Below, piece by piece: positions 1-8,860 of a stretch of 64,000 bases of DNA. This DNA is from Streptosporangium album. Lineage in GTDB: Bacteria > Actinomycetota > Actinomycetes > Streptosporangiales > Streptosporangiaceae. The notes below the pieces were generated by a model, which was not told the origin of the DNA, searched no databases, and was given only the letters and a program-made list of their open reading frames with translations. Where the stretch lies: contig NZ_JACHJU010000002.1 of assembly GCF_014203795.1 (NCBI RefSeq), positions 434,001 to 498,000 of the forward strand, written 5' to 3'. The position numbers and the translations under genes were made by a program. Position 1 is the first letter of the stretch; each line of letters opens with the position of its first letter.

Positions 1-388
1 CCTTGATCATCGTTGAGGCACAGGTCGTCGAGCCCCTCCTCGCGGTAAATGCCGCCGACACCGTAGAACTCGTCGATCTTCCGCAGGTAGCAGAAGTCGA
101 AGACCCGCCGGTCCGGCGGGTTCAGGTCGAACGCCGAACCGGCGACCACCAGAGCGAACGTCCAGCCGGGCGCGTGCTTGCCCACCCAGAGGGTGGGGTG
201 CGCGCGTCCGCATCGCTCCAGCGCAGTGCGGTGGCCGGGGCGCATTCGAGCGTTGTGGTGGGGTCGATCTTCAACTCGGCGGCGATCGCGTCGATGTCGT
301 CGCCTTCGATCCACACAGCCTGGAAATCCTCCCGCAGCCCTGCGCCGGTCAGCAGCTCCCACTGACTCTCTTCAGGAAACAGTTCCAC
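1..388 (-). pseudogene. Frameshifted hypothetical gene, cut by the left edge
   Basis: From the ATG at 388 one minus-strand frame encodes about 60 plausible residues beginning MELFPEESQWELL. Around 190-205 the coding signal moves to another minus frame, which continues as HPTLWVGKHAPGWTFALVV and runs to the window edge without a stop. A single one-base indel would join the halves. I do not recognise the family. The frameshift may be real or a base-calling error, and the 3' end lies outside the window. Confidence 0.5.
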
Positions 389-896
389 TTAGCACCTCAA
401 CCCGGGAAATAGCGGAAGACGTCGTATTCTGATCAAGAAATGCGGGCGCGACGTAACGCGAGGATCTTTTCGGGCGCGGTTTTCCCTGGCGAAAGGGGTG
501 CGGCCCGCGATAAAAGCGCCCGGGCGGCCTGGGGCTCGTGTACAGGTCGCGATCCTGCGGGATCGGAACCCGGCCCACAGGACGACTCCCTCGACGCCAG
601 GTTGCATCACTTCAAAGTGATCATGACCATGCCCGGGGTGAACTCGCCCAAGAACGGGGCGGCGTCCGCCGGGGATACTCAGTGGTTGTGAGTTCCAGCC
701 GCACTTATTGATCTTTAGCGCGTTGCCGCCGGTAGCGACCCCGCCGAGCGCGGGTCTGACGGCGTAGTCGCCAGTCGAGCCGGTGCCGGATCCGCTGCTC
801 GCCAGGCAGTGGCCGGGTGGGCAAGGCAACAGGCGGACCGCCGACCGACCGGACATACTTACCCCGAGTGGCCGGCCATCGAGAGGGGACGAGGAC
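389..896. other. No supported gene
   Basis: Short open frames exist on both strands, but none has a ribosome-binding site or recognisable protein. I see no clear repeat or terminator. The stretch ends at the GAGAGGGG ribosome-binding site of the SRPBCC gene. Confidence 0.5.
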
Positions 897-1427
897 GTGC
901 GCTACGCGGACGGCCCGACTGTGGAGTGCGATGTGCACATCGAGGCGGACCCGGCTCGGGTGTGGGAGCTGGTGATCGACATCGAGCTGCCCGCCCGGTT
1001 CAGCCCCGAGCTGCGGCGCGTGCGATGGCTGGACGACGCCGACCGGCCGGCGGTGAATGCCCGTTTCGAAGGCCACAACGACAATGCGGTGCTGGGCGAG
1101 TGGCGGACCGTCTCGTACGTGATTGAGCTGGACGCCCTGCGCGTGTTCGGTTGGGCCGTGGTCGATCCGGACGGCAGGTTCGGCGGAGGCACGGCCGACC
1201 CGCGAACCCCGATGGCCGCCTGGCGGTTCGACCTCGAACCCGAGGCCGGCGGCACTCGGCTGCGGCATGGCGCGCGGATCGGCCCGGCGCGTTCCGGACT
1301 CAGTCTGGCGATCGACCGCATGCCGGAGAAGGAGGAGGCCCTCGTTCGGCACCGGCTCGCTGGCCTGCTCGCCGGCATTCAGGACACGCTACTCGGCATC
1401 AAAACCCTCGCCGAGCAAACGGGCTGA
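897..1427 (+). CDS. SRPBCC (START-like) family protein
   Basis: This 176-residue protein looks like a polyketide-cyclase/dehydrase type SRPBCC fold. It opens with a VECDVHIEADPARVWELVIDIELP segment typical of the first strand and helix, has a central run of strands, and ends in a long helix (IQDTLLGIKTLAEQ). SRPBCC proteins bind hydrophobic small molecules in a cavity. The ligand here is unknown, and no partner gene is adjacent. I chose the GTG at 897 because GAGAGGGG lies about 7 bases upstream and the SRPBCC fold begins right after it. The frame stays open further upstream without added similarity. Confidence 0.75.
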   Translation: MRYADGPTVECDVHIEADPARVWELVIDIELPARFSPELRRVRWLDDADRPAVNARFEGHNDNAVLGEWRTVSYVIELDALRVFGWAVVDPDGRFGGGTADPRTPMAAWRFDLEPEAGGTRLRHGARIGPARSGLSLAIDRMPEKEEALVRHRLAGLLAGIQDTLLGIKTLAEQTG

Positions 1428-1823
1428 GCTCTCCTGCCGGGGGAGCGGGGCACACCCGGGGCACACGAGCACGAGAAAGGCTGTCAAACGACGAAAACCA
1501 ATGCACGGTGAAATCTCAGTTCGGAGCAGCTTTCGCGACGTAGCCCCAGGTAGCAAACTCGATGAGCCTATTTCCGCCACAAGTACGAGCCAGGTCGACG
1601 AGGCGGTCGCGGACGACCGCGCGTCATCCGACGTCACCCGGTATTGAGTGAATCCGCTAACTTGGGTCAAGTTATCCGCCTCCCGGGTCGCCGGCTGGAC
1701 CTCTCAACATCCGACTTTACGGATCTTGTGTTCTATCTGTTACCAAAGAGGGATTCAATGCCTTGTGTGGCAGGTTCAGGCTTCTGATCACGTATGTTCC
1801 GCCCACCCCCCCATGAGGTGATC
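1428..1823. other. Intergenic region upstream of the subtilisin gene
   Basis: No gene is supported here. The stretch between about 1650 and 1770 is lower in GC than its surroundings and probably holds the subtilisin promoter. I could not settle on a -35/-10 pair. Confidence 0.4.
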
Positions 1824-4800
1824 GTGAAGAGGCGCCTGCTGCTTGCAGTGCTCGCGTCCGCGGGTATCGCCATTCCGCTGACGGTGATCCCGTCTTCGGC
1901 GACCGCAGATTCCACCCGGCCGTCCAGTTTCGAACATCTGGAGGGCGCGTTCAGCTACACGAAGTTCAAACCCGCCGCACTGGATCCCACCCGTCAGCTC
2001 AAGGTCCTCATCCAGGTCACCGGCACGCCGGTCGGTGACGCCGTGGCCGATGCCGAGGAGACCGGCGGGTCCGTCGACAAGCCGTCCCTGCGCTCCGCGC
2101 TCCACAAGGAGCAGCAGGGCGTCGAGCAGAAGGTGAAGACCGAGGGCGGAAAGGTCCTCGCCACCTACACCGACAGCTTCAACGGAATCGCCGCCATGAT
2201 CCCGCTGCGCAGCCTGACGGCACTCCAGCAGGCCCCCGGGGTCGTCTCCGTGCACCCGGTGCGCACGTTCAGCCGTGACAACACGGCCGCCGTCACCTAC
2301 ATCGGCGCCCCGCAGGCCTGGCAGGACCTCGGCAAGACCGGCACGGGCGTCAAGGTCGCGATCATCGACACCGGGGTGGACTACACCCACGCCAACTTCG
2401 GCGGCTCGGGCAACCCGGCCGACTTCGAGGGCAACGACGGCGCCGTGATCGAGCCTGGCACCTTCCCGACCGCCAAGGTCGTCGGCGGCTACGACTTCGT
2501 GGGCGACGACTACGACGGCAGCGACCCGAACTCGGTGCCCGCACCCGACCCCGACCCGCTCGACTGCAACGGCCACGGCTCCCACGTGGCGGGCAGCTCG
2601 ACGGGCTTCGGAGTGGACGCCGACGGCAAGACCTACACCGGTCCGTACGACTCCACCACGCACACCCGGGCCTTCAAGATCGGCCCCGGGGTGGCGCCCA
2701 AGGCCTCGGTGCTGGCCTACCGCGTCTTCGGCTGTAACGGTTCGGCGACCGAGGAAGTCATCGTCTCGGCCATGGAGCGGGCCCTCAAGGACGGCGCCGA
2801 CGTCGTCAACATGTCGCTCGGGTCGCCTTTCGGCCGCGTCGACGAGCCCTCCGCGCAGGCCGTGCGGACGCTGACCCGGGCGGGCGTGACCCTCGTCGCC
2901 TCGGCCGGCAACTCGGGACCGAACGCCTACATCACCGGAGCCCCCGCCGTCGCCCCGACCGCCATCTCGGTGGCGGCCATCGACGTCGCACGTGCCCAGC
3001 TGCCCGCGGCGAAGATCTCGGTGGACGGCACCGAGATCGTCGCGCAGAACTCCAACGAGGCCGCCCTGCCCTCCGGCACGCTGCCGATCGCGGTGCTCCG
3101 CACCGGTTACCCGTCCGGCCCGGTGTCGCTGGGCTGTGACCCGGCCGACTACGCGGCCTACCCGGGCGGCGTCGCCGGCAAGCTCGTGATCACGCTGCGT
3201 GGCAGCTGTGCCCGGGTCAAGCGGGCCATCCTCGGTCAGAAGGCCGGAGCCGCCGCGGTCGCGATGATCAACACCGATGCCGCCTACCCTGCTCTGGAAG
3301 GCCCGATCACCTCCGACCCGGACACCGGTGAGGAGTACACGGTCACCATTCCGTTCCTCGGCATCAAGGGCACCGACCGCGCCGCGGCCGCCGCGCTGGA
3401 CGGCAAGAGCACCGCGCTGTCGGCGCTGGCCGTCCCCAACCCCGCCTACGCCCAGCTTGCCTCCTTCTCCTCGGGCGGCCCCGGCAACGGCAGCAGCTCG
3501 TTGAAGCCGGACGTGACCGCGCCCGGCGTCGCGATCGTCTCGACGGGGGTCGGCACCGGCTCGGGCGCCGCGACGATCTCGGGCACCTCGATGGCCTCTC
3601 CGATGGTCACCGGCGTGGCCGCGCTCGTGAAGGAGGCCCACCCGCGCTGGAAGCCCGGCCGGATCAAGGCCGCGATCGTCAGCACCGCCGACGCCACCTC
3701 CAAGATCGTGGGCTACACCGCCAGGGTCGCCGGCTCCGGCGTCGTGGCCACCCGGCAGGCGGTCGGCGCCTCCGTGGTGGGTGAGACCAAGAACGACGCG
3801 GGCAACCTGTCGTTCGGCCTGAAGAAGCTGACCGGGGTGTTCCAGGAGAGCGAGGACTTCACCATCCGCAACACCGGCAGGACCCCGGTCACCTACGACC
3901 TGGCCGCCGCGTTCAACGGCCAGTCCTACGGCGCGCAGGTCGCGGTCTCTCCCGCGACCGTGACCGTGGGCCCGGAGAGCAGCCGCACGGTGCGGGTCAC
4001 GCTGTCGCTCAGCGCCCAGGCCGTGGCCGCGCTCCCCGCCGCCGAGGCCTCCAACTTCGGCACGGTCGTCCACATCCAGGGCGCGGTCACCGCCACGCCC
4101 CGGAAGGCCGCCGAGGGCGTCTACCCGCTGCGGTCCGCGTTCCTGCTCGTCCCGGACGCCCAGTCCCAGGTGCGCTCCTCCCAGCCGGGCAAGTACACCC
4201 CGGGCGACGGCGGGCTCGCCACGTCCATCAAGGTTCGCAACGAGGGCAAGCACTCCGGCGCCGCGGACGTCTACGCCTGGGGCATCACCGATGCCGACGA
4301 CGTCAACGGTGCCGAGGACTCGATGGACATCCGCGCGGTCGGGGTGCAGTCGCTCCCCGGCTCGGTGCTCGGCGGAGCCGACACCGACCGGGCGCTGGTC
4401 TTCGCCGTCAACACCTCGGGCCGCTGGTCCAACGCGGCGGCCAACGAGTTCGACATCCCGATCGACTCCACCGGTGACGGGGCGCCCGACTACGTCCTGG
4501 TCGGCGCGGACTACGGTCTGGTCACCACGGGCGACCTCGACGGCCGGTTCGGCACGTTCGTCTTCAAGACCGACGGGTCCCTGGTGGACGCGTGGGTCGC
4601 CACCGCTCCGATGAACGGCGGCACGCTGCTGATGCCGGTCCTCGCCTCCGAGGTGGGCCTGACCGAAGGCGCCTCCCGCTTCACCTACACGGCGGCCGGT
4701 TTCTCGCAGGTTCCCGAGGGCTTCGTCGACGAGACCGAGACGGCGGCGTTCGATGCCTTCGCTCCGGCGATCTCGACGGGGGCCTACGTGCCGCTGGACC

Positions 4801-4955
4801 CCGGCGCCTCGTCCACCATCCAGCTCACCGTCGACCAGGCGAAGCTCGCGACCACCCCGGCGAAGGGCTGGCTCGTGGTCACCCTGGACAACCGGAGCGG
4901 CGATGCCGAGGCCGGCCAGGTCAGCTTCGGCAAGCTGCCCGCCGTACAGCCGTAA
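1824..4955 (+). CDS. Secreted subtilisin-family (S8) serine protease with PA domain
   Basis: A secreted endoprotease of about 1043 residues. The signal peptide (VKRRLLLAVLASAGIAIPL) is followed by an I9-type propeptide. The catalytic triad is intact, numbered from this start: Asp182 in VAIIDTGVDYTH, His251 in CNGHGSHVAG, and Ser589 in SGTSMASPMVTG. A protease-associated domain is inserted between the His and Ser blocks, and about 450 residues of beta-rich C-terminal domain follow. The start is GTG at 1824 behind GAGG; an in-frame ATG at 1794 would place ten extra residues ahead of the signal peptide. The gene stands alone and ends at a strong terminator. It probably serves extracellular protein degradation; substrate preference cannot be read from sequence. 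Confidence 0.93.
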   Translation: MKRRLLLAVLASAGIAIPLTVIPSSATADSTRPSSFEHLEGAFSYTKFKPAALDPTRQLKVLIQVTGTPVGDAVADAEETGGSVDKPSLRSALHKEQQGVEQKVKTEGGKVLATYTDSFNGIAAMIPLRSLTALQQAPGVVSVHPVRTFSRDNTAAVTYIGAPQAWQDLGKTGTGVKVAIIDTGVDYTHANFGGSGNPADFEGNDGAVIEPGTFPTAKVVGGYDFVGDDYDGSDPNSVPAPDPDPLDCNGHGSHVAGSSTGFGVDADGKTYTGPYDSTTHTRAFKIGPGVAPKASVLAYRVFGCNGSATEEVIVSAMERALKDGADVVNMSLGSPFGRVDEPSAQAVRTLTRAGVTLVASAGNSGPNAYITGAPAVAPTAISVAAIDVARAQLPAAKISVDGTEIVAQNSNEAALPSGTLPIAVLRTGYPSGPVSLGCDPADYAAYPGGVAGKLVITLRGSCARVKRAILGQKAGAAAVAMINTDAAYPALEGPITSDPDTGEEYTVTIPFLGIKGTDRAAAAALDGKSTALSALAVPNPAYAQLASFSSGGPGNGSSSLKPDVTAPGVAIVSTGVGTGSGAATISGTSMASPMVTGVAALVKEAHPRWKPGRIKAAIVSTADATSKIVGYTARVAGSGVVATRQAVGASVVGETKNDAGNLSFGLKKLTGVFQESEDFTIRNTGRTPVTYDLAAAFNGQSYGAQVAVSPATVTVGPESSRTVRVTLSLSAQAVAALPAAEASNFGTVVHIQGAVTATPRKAAEGVYPLRSAFLLVPDAQSQVRSSQPGKYTPGDGGLATSIKVRNEGKHSGAADVYAWGITDADDVNGAEDSMDIRAVGVQSLPGSVLGGADTDRALVFAVNTSGRWSNAAANEFDIPIDSTGDGAPDYVLVGADYGLVTTGDLDGRFGTFVFKTDGSLVDAWVATAPMNGGTLLMPVLASEVGLTEGASRFTYTAAGFSQVPEGFVDETETAAFDAFAPAISTGAYVPLDPGASSTIQLTVDQAKLATTPAKGWLVVTLDNRSGDAEAGQVSFGKLPAVQP

Positions 4956-4976
4956 GCCTTAACCCGGCACGCACGG

Positions 4977-5007
4977 GCGCCCGCCCCCAGACCTTCGGGG
5001 CGGGCGC
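4977..5007 (+). terminator. Hairpin terminator after the protease gene
   Basis: Perfect 11-bp inverted repeat: GCGCCCGCCCC at 4977-4987 and GGGGCGGGCGC at 4997-5007, with a 9-base loop, 21 bases after the stop codon. There is no U tract, as is usual in high-GC actinomycetes. Confidence 0.75.
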
Positions 5008-5013
5008 TCGCGC

Positions 5014-5598
5014 GTGGTCGCGCCAGGAATGCCGCGGGGTGAGGCCGAGGATCTCGCGGGCGCTGTCGATCGCGAGCAGTGTCTCGAACTCCCCGAGGTC
5101 ACGCCTGATCTCGACGCCAGGGAATGCCCGACCACTGGGCGATGTGCTCGGCGGTGATCTCGGAGACCACCTTGGACAGTGCGTACGTCGAGGTCGGGAC
5201 CGGATAGTGGCCCTCGTCGACGGGGGCGTAGCGCGGGGGCACGTCGAACGGCGGCCCGAGGGTGGTCTCGCTGGAGGCCCAGACCACCCGGTCGATCTTC
5301 AGCTGCGCGGCGGCCGGGAAGATGTTCGAGTTCATCACCGCGTTGTTGTTGAAGGTCGTGGCGGGGGTGTGGATCTCCGGCGCCGGGATGTCGGCCAGGT
5401 GGACGACGGCGTCGGCACCGTGCAGGACCTCCACCGCCTGCCCGTACTCGGTCAGATCCGCCAGCAGCACCCGCACTCCGAGGTCCGGGGCCCCGGCCTG
5501 ACGTCGGTCGCCACGACCTCGTAGCCGTGGTCGAGCAGGTCCCGCACGACGGCCCGCCCGAGCTTGCCGCTCGCCCCGGTCACGCAGATCTTCGCCAT
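5014..5598 (-). pseudogene. NAD-dependent epimerase/dehydratase, frameshifted and internally deleted
   Basis: The ATG at 5598 starts a good Rossmann N-terminus (MAKICVTGASGKLGRAVVRD, with GxxGxxG). A one-base frameshift near 5488-5495 moves the coding frame to a second segment (VRVLLADLTEYGQAVEVLHG) that keeps the YxxxK catalytic pair in TSTYALSKVVSE. After AQWSGIP the sequence jumps to the family's extreme C-terminal motif (LLAIDSAREILGLTPRHSWRD, seen in another minus frame), so roughly 100 residues are missing. No stop follows the expected end, and the remnant abuts the protease terminator. The gene is certainly non-functional. Confidence 0.75.
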
Positions 5599-5761
5599 CG
5601 TTCCTCCTGCGGTGAGCTTCACCATTCGTGGAGCGTTACGGGTCTACGGATACTCTCGCAGAGGTGGCGGGTGAGTCCGTCCGCCCGCCGGTCGGCGACA
5701 CCGGAGAGATGCCGCGGAGGCCGGTGCCGCCTGTGGTCCGGGGGAACCGGGGCATGCCTGG

Positions 5762-6160
5762 TGGTATGACGTGGATTTTCCGGACGTCATCGAGATCGCC
5801 GACCGGCTTTACCCCGAACACGCGGAGCACAGCACGATCGGCGCGTCGGTCGTCGATCCGGACTGGCTCGAGCAGATCCCGGGCGACAGACCCGTGATGA
5901 TGATGATGGTGGCTGACGGACTGTTCATGTTCCTCCCCGAAAACGACGTGCGGCAGGTCTTCCGGCAGGTCGTCGACCATTTCCCACGCGGCGAATTCGT
6001 GTTCAACGCGTACGCACCCCTGGTCAAGGAGCGGAGCGACAGGCGGCCGGGACCGGTCTTCGAAAAGTACGGACTCCCGTTGGACTGGGTGATGGAGAAC
6101 GCGCGAGGCGTCGAGAGGTTCGACGACCGCCTGCATTACGTGGAGGAGGAGAGCGGAGGG
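5762..6160 (+). pseudogene. SAM-dependent methyltransferase (leucine carboxyl MT type), 3' half only
   Basis: The frame from 5762 encodes WYDVDFPDVIEIADRLYPE, then the family's central motif (VVDPDWLEQIPGDRPVMMMMVADGLFMFL) in broken form, as in Ppm1/leucine carboxyl methyltransferase-like proteins. The N-terminal SAM-binding half is absent, and no start codon with a ribosome-binding site precedes the fragment. The C-terminus runs directly into an IS982 transposase fragment at about 6161, which suggests IS-mediated decay. Confidence 0.65.
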
Positions 6161-6338
6161 GTGGCCCCGAACTCGGTCAGCCCGCCGAAGTCGTCCGACG
6201 CCGAGCTGCTGACCCTGGCCGTGGCCCACGTGCTGCTCGGGGTGCGCTCGGGAGGCCCGCCGGCTGCGGTTCGTGCCCCGGCGTCTGCCCGGCGCGTTCC
6301 CCTGCCTGCCGGGCCAGTCCGGCTACGACAAACGCCTG
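6161..6338 (+). mobile_element. IS982-family transposase remnant
   Basis: The first frame reads SSDAELLTLAVAHVLLGVRS and, after a one-base shift, the next reads LRFVPRRLPGAFPCLPGQS then GYDKRL. Together these match the N-terminal region of IS982 transposases (ELL.LAV...LLG..SE.RWLR...LFP.LP.Q.GYNKRL). The DDE catalytic part is gone, and after GYDKRL the sequence belongs to the opposite-strand neighbour. Only about 60 codons survive, in two frames. Confidence 0.65.
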
Positions 6339-6877
6339 TGGATCGATCCTGCCGGTTCCGGGAAGCTGGGCGCGGGCCTTCTGAGCGATCGCCTCGGACA
6401 TGCCGGGCCACCGCTCGCCGGTGTCTGCGTCGTCCCAGTGACCGTCGAAGATCGGTAGGCCGTCGAGGTAAATGACCATGCGCGCCTCGTCCGCAGCCGT
6501 CGAGCAGCAGCGCCCGCCGTACCCGGTCTTCGGCCGCCAGCGTGCGCAGCCGGAGCGCCGGTGAAATCCCAGCGATCGAACTCCCTGCGGTTGATCCAGG
6601 TCACCACGGCCGCCGCGCCGCTGATCACGCCCGCACCCGCGACCCGCATCGGTTCGATCCAGCGGTCGTCCTCCCCGTCCTCGTCCTCATCGTCGTGCCA
6701 GGTCATGGGCCACGCCTGGCCGAACCGGTACGCGGAAATCCGTCCGGCGTCACGCAACCGTCCCAGCTCCGCCTGCCGGGTCCGCCGGGCCTGGTCGCGT
6801 CCGGCCTCGCGGTCCGCCAGCGCCCGCCACGCCCTCTCCTGGACCACCGCGACGTATCCGGGTAGCTCGCGCGCCAC
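6339..6877 (-). pseudogene. Degraded hypothetical gene
   Basis: The minus frame from a GTG at 6877 gives about 110 plausible residues: a charged N-terminal helix (RAWRALADREAGRDQARRTR), an acidic patch (DDEDEDGEDDRW), and a short hydrophobic stretch (VAGAGVISGAAAVVTW). Near 6545 and again near 6485 the signal changes frame, resuming as MVIYLDGLPIFDGHWDD. The 3' end is replaced by the IS982 remnant. I do not recognise the family. Confidence 0.4.
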
Positions 6878-6979
6878 CTCCCGCTGTCCGGTGCCGTCAC
6901 CGCCCGCACGACCCCGGCCATGGCGGACTCTCGCAGGCGAACGCCACCGACGGACCCATGCCGGCTCTGCGGGCGCCGG

Positions 6980-7495
6980 TCAACCCTTGTCGATCGCCTC
7001 GACCCGGACGGCGATCTCGCCCTTGAGCGTCACCTTGGCATAAGGGAATTTGCGCGCGTTGAGGGCCTTCTCCAACTGCGCCACGGTGCACTTGTGCGGG
7101 GCCTTGCCCGTTTTGCAGATCGTTCCCCGCGTGTCGAGCACCGTCGCGGTCGGGCTGAGCCTGACCTGCTGGGTGTCCCCGTCGCCGATCTGCACCGTGA
7201 TCTGACCCGGCTGCGCCGGACTCGCGCTGAGCTCTCCGAGCAGATAGGCGGCGGGCCCCGAGTCTCCGCCCCCGTCGCCCTTGTCCTGGGCACCCGCGGT
7301 GGGTTCCGGGGAGGCGGCCGGATCCGTGGGCTCCGCGGAGACGGAGGCGGAGGCGGTCTCGGGTCCGGCCGAGGACGCGGAGATGGTCGGGACCGCGGAG
7401 GAAGCAGACGAGCTGTCATCCGCTGAACAGGCGGAAAGGCCGGCGGCGAACGCGGCCACTAGGAGGATGCGCGTCATCTTCAACGATCTGCTCAT
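6980..7495 (-). CDS. Putative lipoprotein
   Basis: A 171-residue protein with a lipoprotein signal peptide (ILLVAAFAAGLSAC; lipobox LSAC with Cys23 numbered from the ATG at 7495). A Ser/Ala/Pro-rich linker follows, then a C-terminal domain of about 90 residues with a Cys pair (GTICKTGKAPHKC). It should be anchored on the outer face of the membrane. Starts at 7495 and at 7477 (MTRILL) both keep the signal peptide, and neither has a strong ribosome-binding site. The function of the globular domain is unknown. Confidence 0.7.
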   Translation of the reverse strand: MSRSLKMTRILLVAAFAAGLSACSADDSSSASSAVPTISASSAGPETASASVSAEPTDPAASPEPTAGAQDKGDGGGDSGPAAYLLGELSASPAQPGQITVQIGDGDTQQVRLSPTATVLDTRGTICKTGKAPHKCTVAQLEKALNARKFPYAKVTLKGEIAVRVEAIDKG

Positions 7496-7602
7496 AACGC
7501 GCAACCATCCCACGGAGCCCGGCATAACGACTAACCGGTCGATGGAAGGTCGCCGGCCCGGTGCTCGACCGATCACGGACGAGCCTGATGAGCCGGGAGG
7601 CG

Positions 7603-7824
7603 TCACAGCGTGCGGACGTTCAGCGCGCGGAACCGGAAACTGTCCTGTTGTGCTTCCTCGATGTCGAACTCGACGGCGTCCCCCTGGCGGAGAGAGCGAT
7701 AGCCGTCTGCGACGATGTCGCTGAAATGGACGAAGGCGTCCCCGCGCCCGGCAGGAAGCTCGGGAGAGGAGATCGCTCCCCAGCCCTTCTCCTCCTTGAA
7801 GAACTTCACCGTTCCGCGCGCCAT
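7603..7824 (-). CDS. Cold-shock domain protein
   Basis: A 73-residue single cold-shock domain (MARGTVKFFKEEKGWGAIS). RNP1 is KGWGAI and RNP2 is DAFVHFS, the aromatic surface used to bind single-stranded RNA or DNA. It probably acts as an RNA chaperone or translation helper. GGAGGG lies 9 bases before the ATG at 7824. The gene sits 28 bases downstream of the 3' end of a same-strand tRNA, so the two may share a transcript. This domain is a little more divergent than the main CspA paralogs of actinomycetes. Confidence 0.9.
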   Translation of the reverse strand: MARGTVKFFKEEKGWGAISSPELPAGRGDAFVHFSDIVADGYRSLRQGDAVEFDIEEAQQDSFRFRALNVRTL

Positions 7825-7852
7825 GGCTGTACCCTCCGACGGGTGCTTGCGG

Positions 7853-7928
7853 TGGCTCCGCCGACCGGGCTCGAACCGGCGTCCACCCGGTCTAAGAGCC
7901 GGGCGCTCTACCACTGAGCTACGACGGA
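7853..7928 (-). tRNA. tRNA with 8-base anticodon loop (Lys CUU or undetermined)
   Basis: A 76-base cloverleaf. The acceptor stem is TCCGTCG/CGGCGGA, with discriminator G and an encoded CCA. The D arm is GCTC-AGTGGTA-GAGC and the T arm GCCGG-TTCGAGC-CCGGT. The anticodon stem CCCGG/CCGGG encloses CTCTTAGA, eight bases instead of seven. With U33 as the second loop base the triplet would be CUU (Lys, codon AAG). A four-base anticodon CUUA is equally compatible. All other stems pair normally, so this does not look like a decayed tRNA. The amino-acid identity is unresolved. Confidence 0.85.
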
Positions 7929-8034
7929 GCCACGTTCATCATGCCGTTTCACCCGTACGGACGGACAGCGGTTTTCCCTCGGTGAGGCTCCGCCGGGCCG
8001 GGCTGCCGCCGAGTCGCGGCGAGGCCTCACCGTG

Positions 8035-8658
8035 TCATGCCGGAGGATCCCCGCCGGGAAGCTCGCTGACGACGACACCCGAGGCCAGGCCGTGGGCGGC
8101 GGGGCCCGCGAGGTCGGGCCTGACGTGCTTGCCGCTGAACGCGCCCGCCCGGCGCAGCAGCGACGCCCACACCCGCGTGTCGGGGTCGACGTCACCGCCG
8201 GTGCCGCGATGCCACCAGGCCAGGTCGGCGGCCATCAGCCGCATGGCCTTGCCGGGGCAGGCCACGTCCAGCAGCCGCCCGCGCTCCTCCTCGCCGAGCC
8301 GTTCCAGCACGTCCGGCGTGGCGCGCACCTGGGCGATCATCCACCAGCCGCTCGCGCTCCCGCACCGGTCGAGCAGGACGGCGGCGATCCGGCGCAGCAC
8401 CCGGAATCGGCGGTTGTACTGCCGCTTCGACAGGTCCAACCCGGCCGCCTCCCGCGCCTCCCGGTTCAGCCGGTCGGACCGGAAGTCGGTCCGGCCCGGT
8501 TCCCAGCCGATCCGCTCGCCGGTACGCGCGGCGAACTCCAGCAGCAGGCCGGGGTCATCGGTGTCGATGCCCGGTACGGCGGGCCCTCCGAACAGCCGGT
8601 TGGCGGCCGCGACCTGACGGGCGCCGCCGACCGGGCGACGGCCTGGACGACGCTGCAC
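8035..8658 (-). CDS. Hypothetical protein
   Basis: A protein of about 207 residues, mostly helical and rich in Arg. Recognisable blocks include RTDFRSDRLNREAREAAGLDLSKRQYNRRFRVLRR, suggestive of a nucleic-acid-binding helical region, and WWMIAQVRATPDVLERLGEEER. I do not recognise the family. The GTG start at 8658 is uncertain: the region upstream of about 8640 is antisense to a nitroreductase remnant, so the true 5' end may have been lost and replaced. Confidence 0.55.
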   Translation of the reverse strand: MQRRPGRRPVGGARQVAAANRLFGGPAVPGIDTDDPGLLLEFAARTGERIGWEPGRTDFRSDRLNREAREAAGLDLSKRQYNRRFRVLRRIAAVLLDRCGSASGWWMIAQVRATPDVLERLGEEERGRLLDVACPGKAMRLMAADLAWWHRGTGGDVDPDTRVWASLLRRAGAFSGKHVRPDLAGPAAHGLASGVVVSELPGGDPPA

Positions 8659-8760
8659 CTGTCCTATGAGAAGGAGGTGGCGGACATCCTGCCCCTGCCC
8701 GAGGACGTGTTCCAGACCGCGCCCATCCCGGTCGCCGGCATCCACGAGGGCGAACCCGCG
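8629..8760 (+). pseudogene. Nitroreductase C-terminal remnant
   Basis: About 43 codons read ATAWTTLHLSYEKEVADIL then LPEDVFQTAPIPVAGIHEG. This matches the C-terminal segment of nitroreductase-family FMN proteins (TTLHL..E.E.AE.LGIP.....ALIPVAY..G). Nothing upstream in frame resembles the FMN-binding N-terminus, and no stop or PAR motif follows in place. It overlaps the start of the opposite-strand hypothetical gene. Confidence 0.5.
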
Positions 8761-8860
8761 AAGGATCGGGGTGGTGTCGTGCGACGGCGGGCGGGGTATC
8801 CGGCTCAGAGGGGGAAAGACCAGCTGACGTGCTTGATCAGCTCGGGAAGGACACAGGACG

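Noticed and set aside
1788..4253. 821-codon open frame antisense to the subtilisin gene
   Set aside because: Composition (Gly/Arg/His/Val-rich, no motifs) is that of an antisense shadow in high-GC DNA; the sense strand has a full catalytic triad.
7853..7928. tRNA as an integration hotspot
   Set aside because: No integrase and no duplicated tRNA 3' end found within the window.
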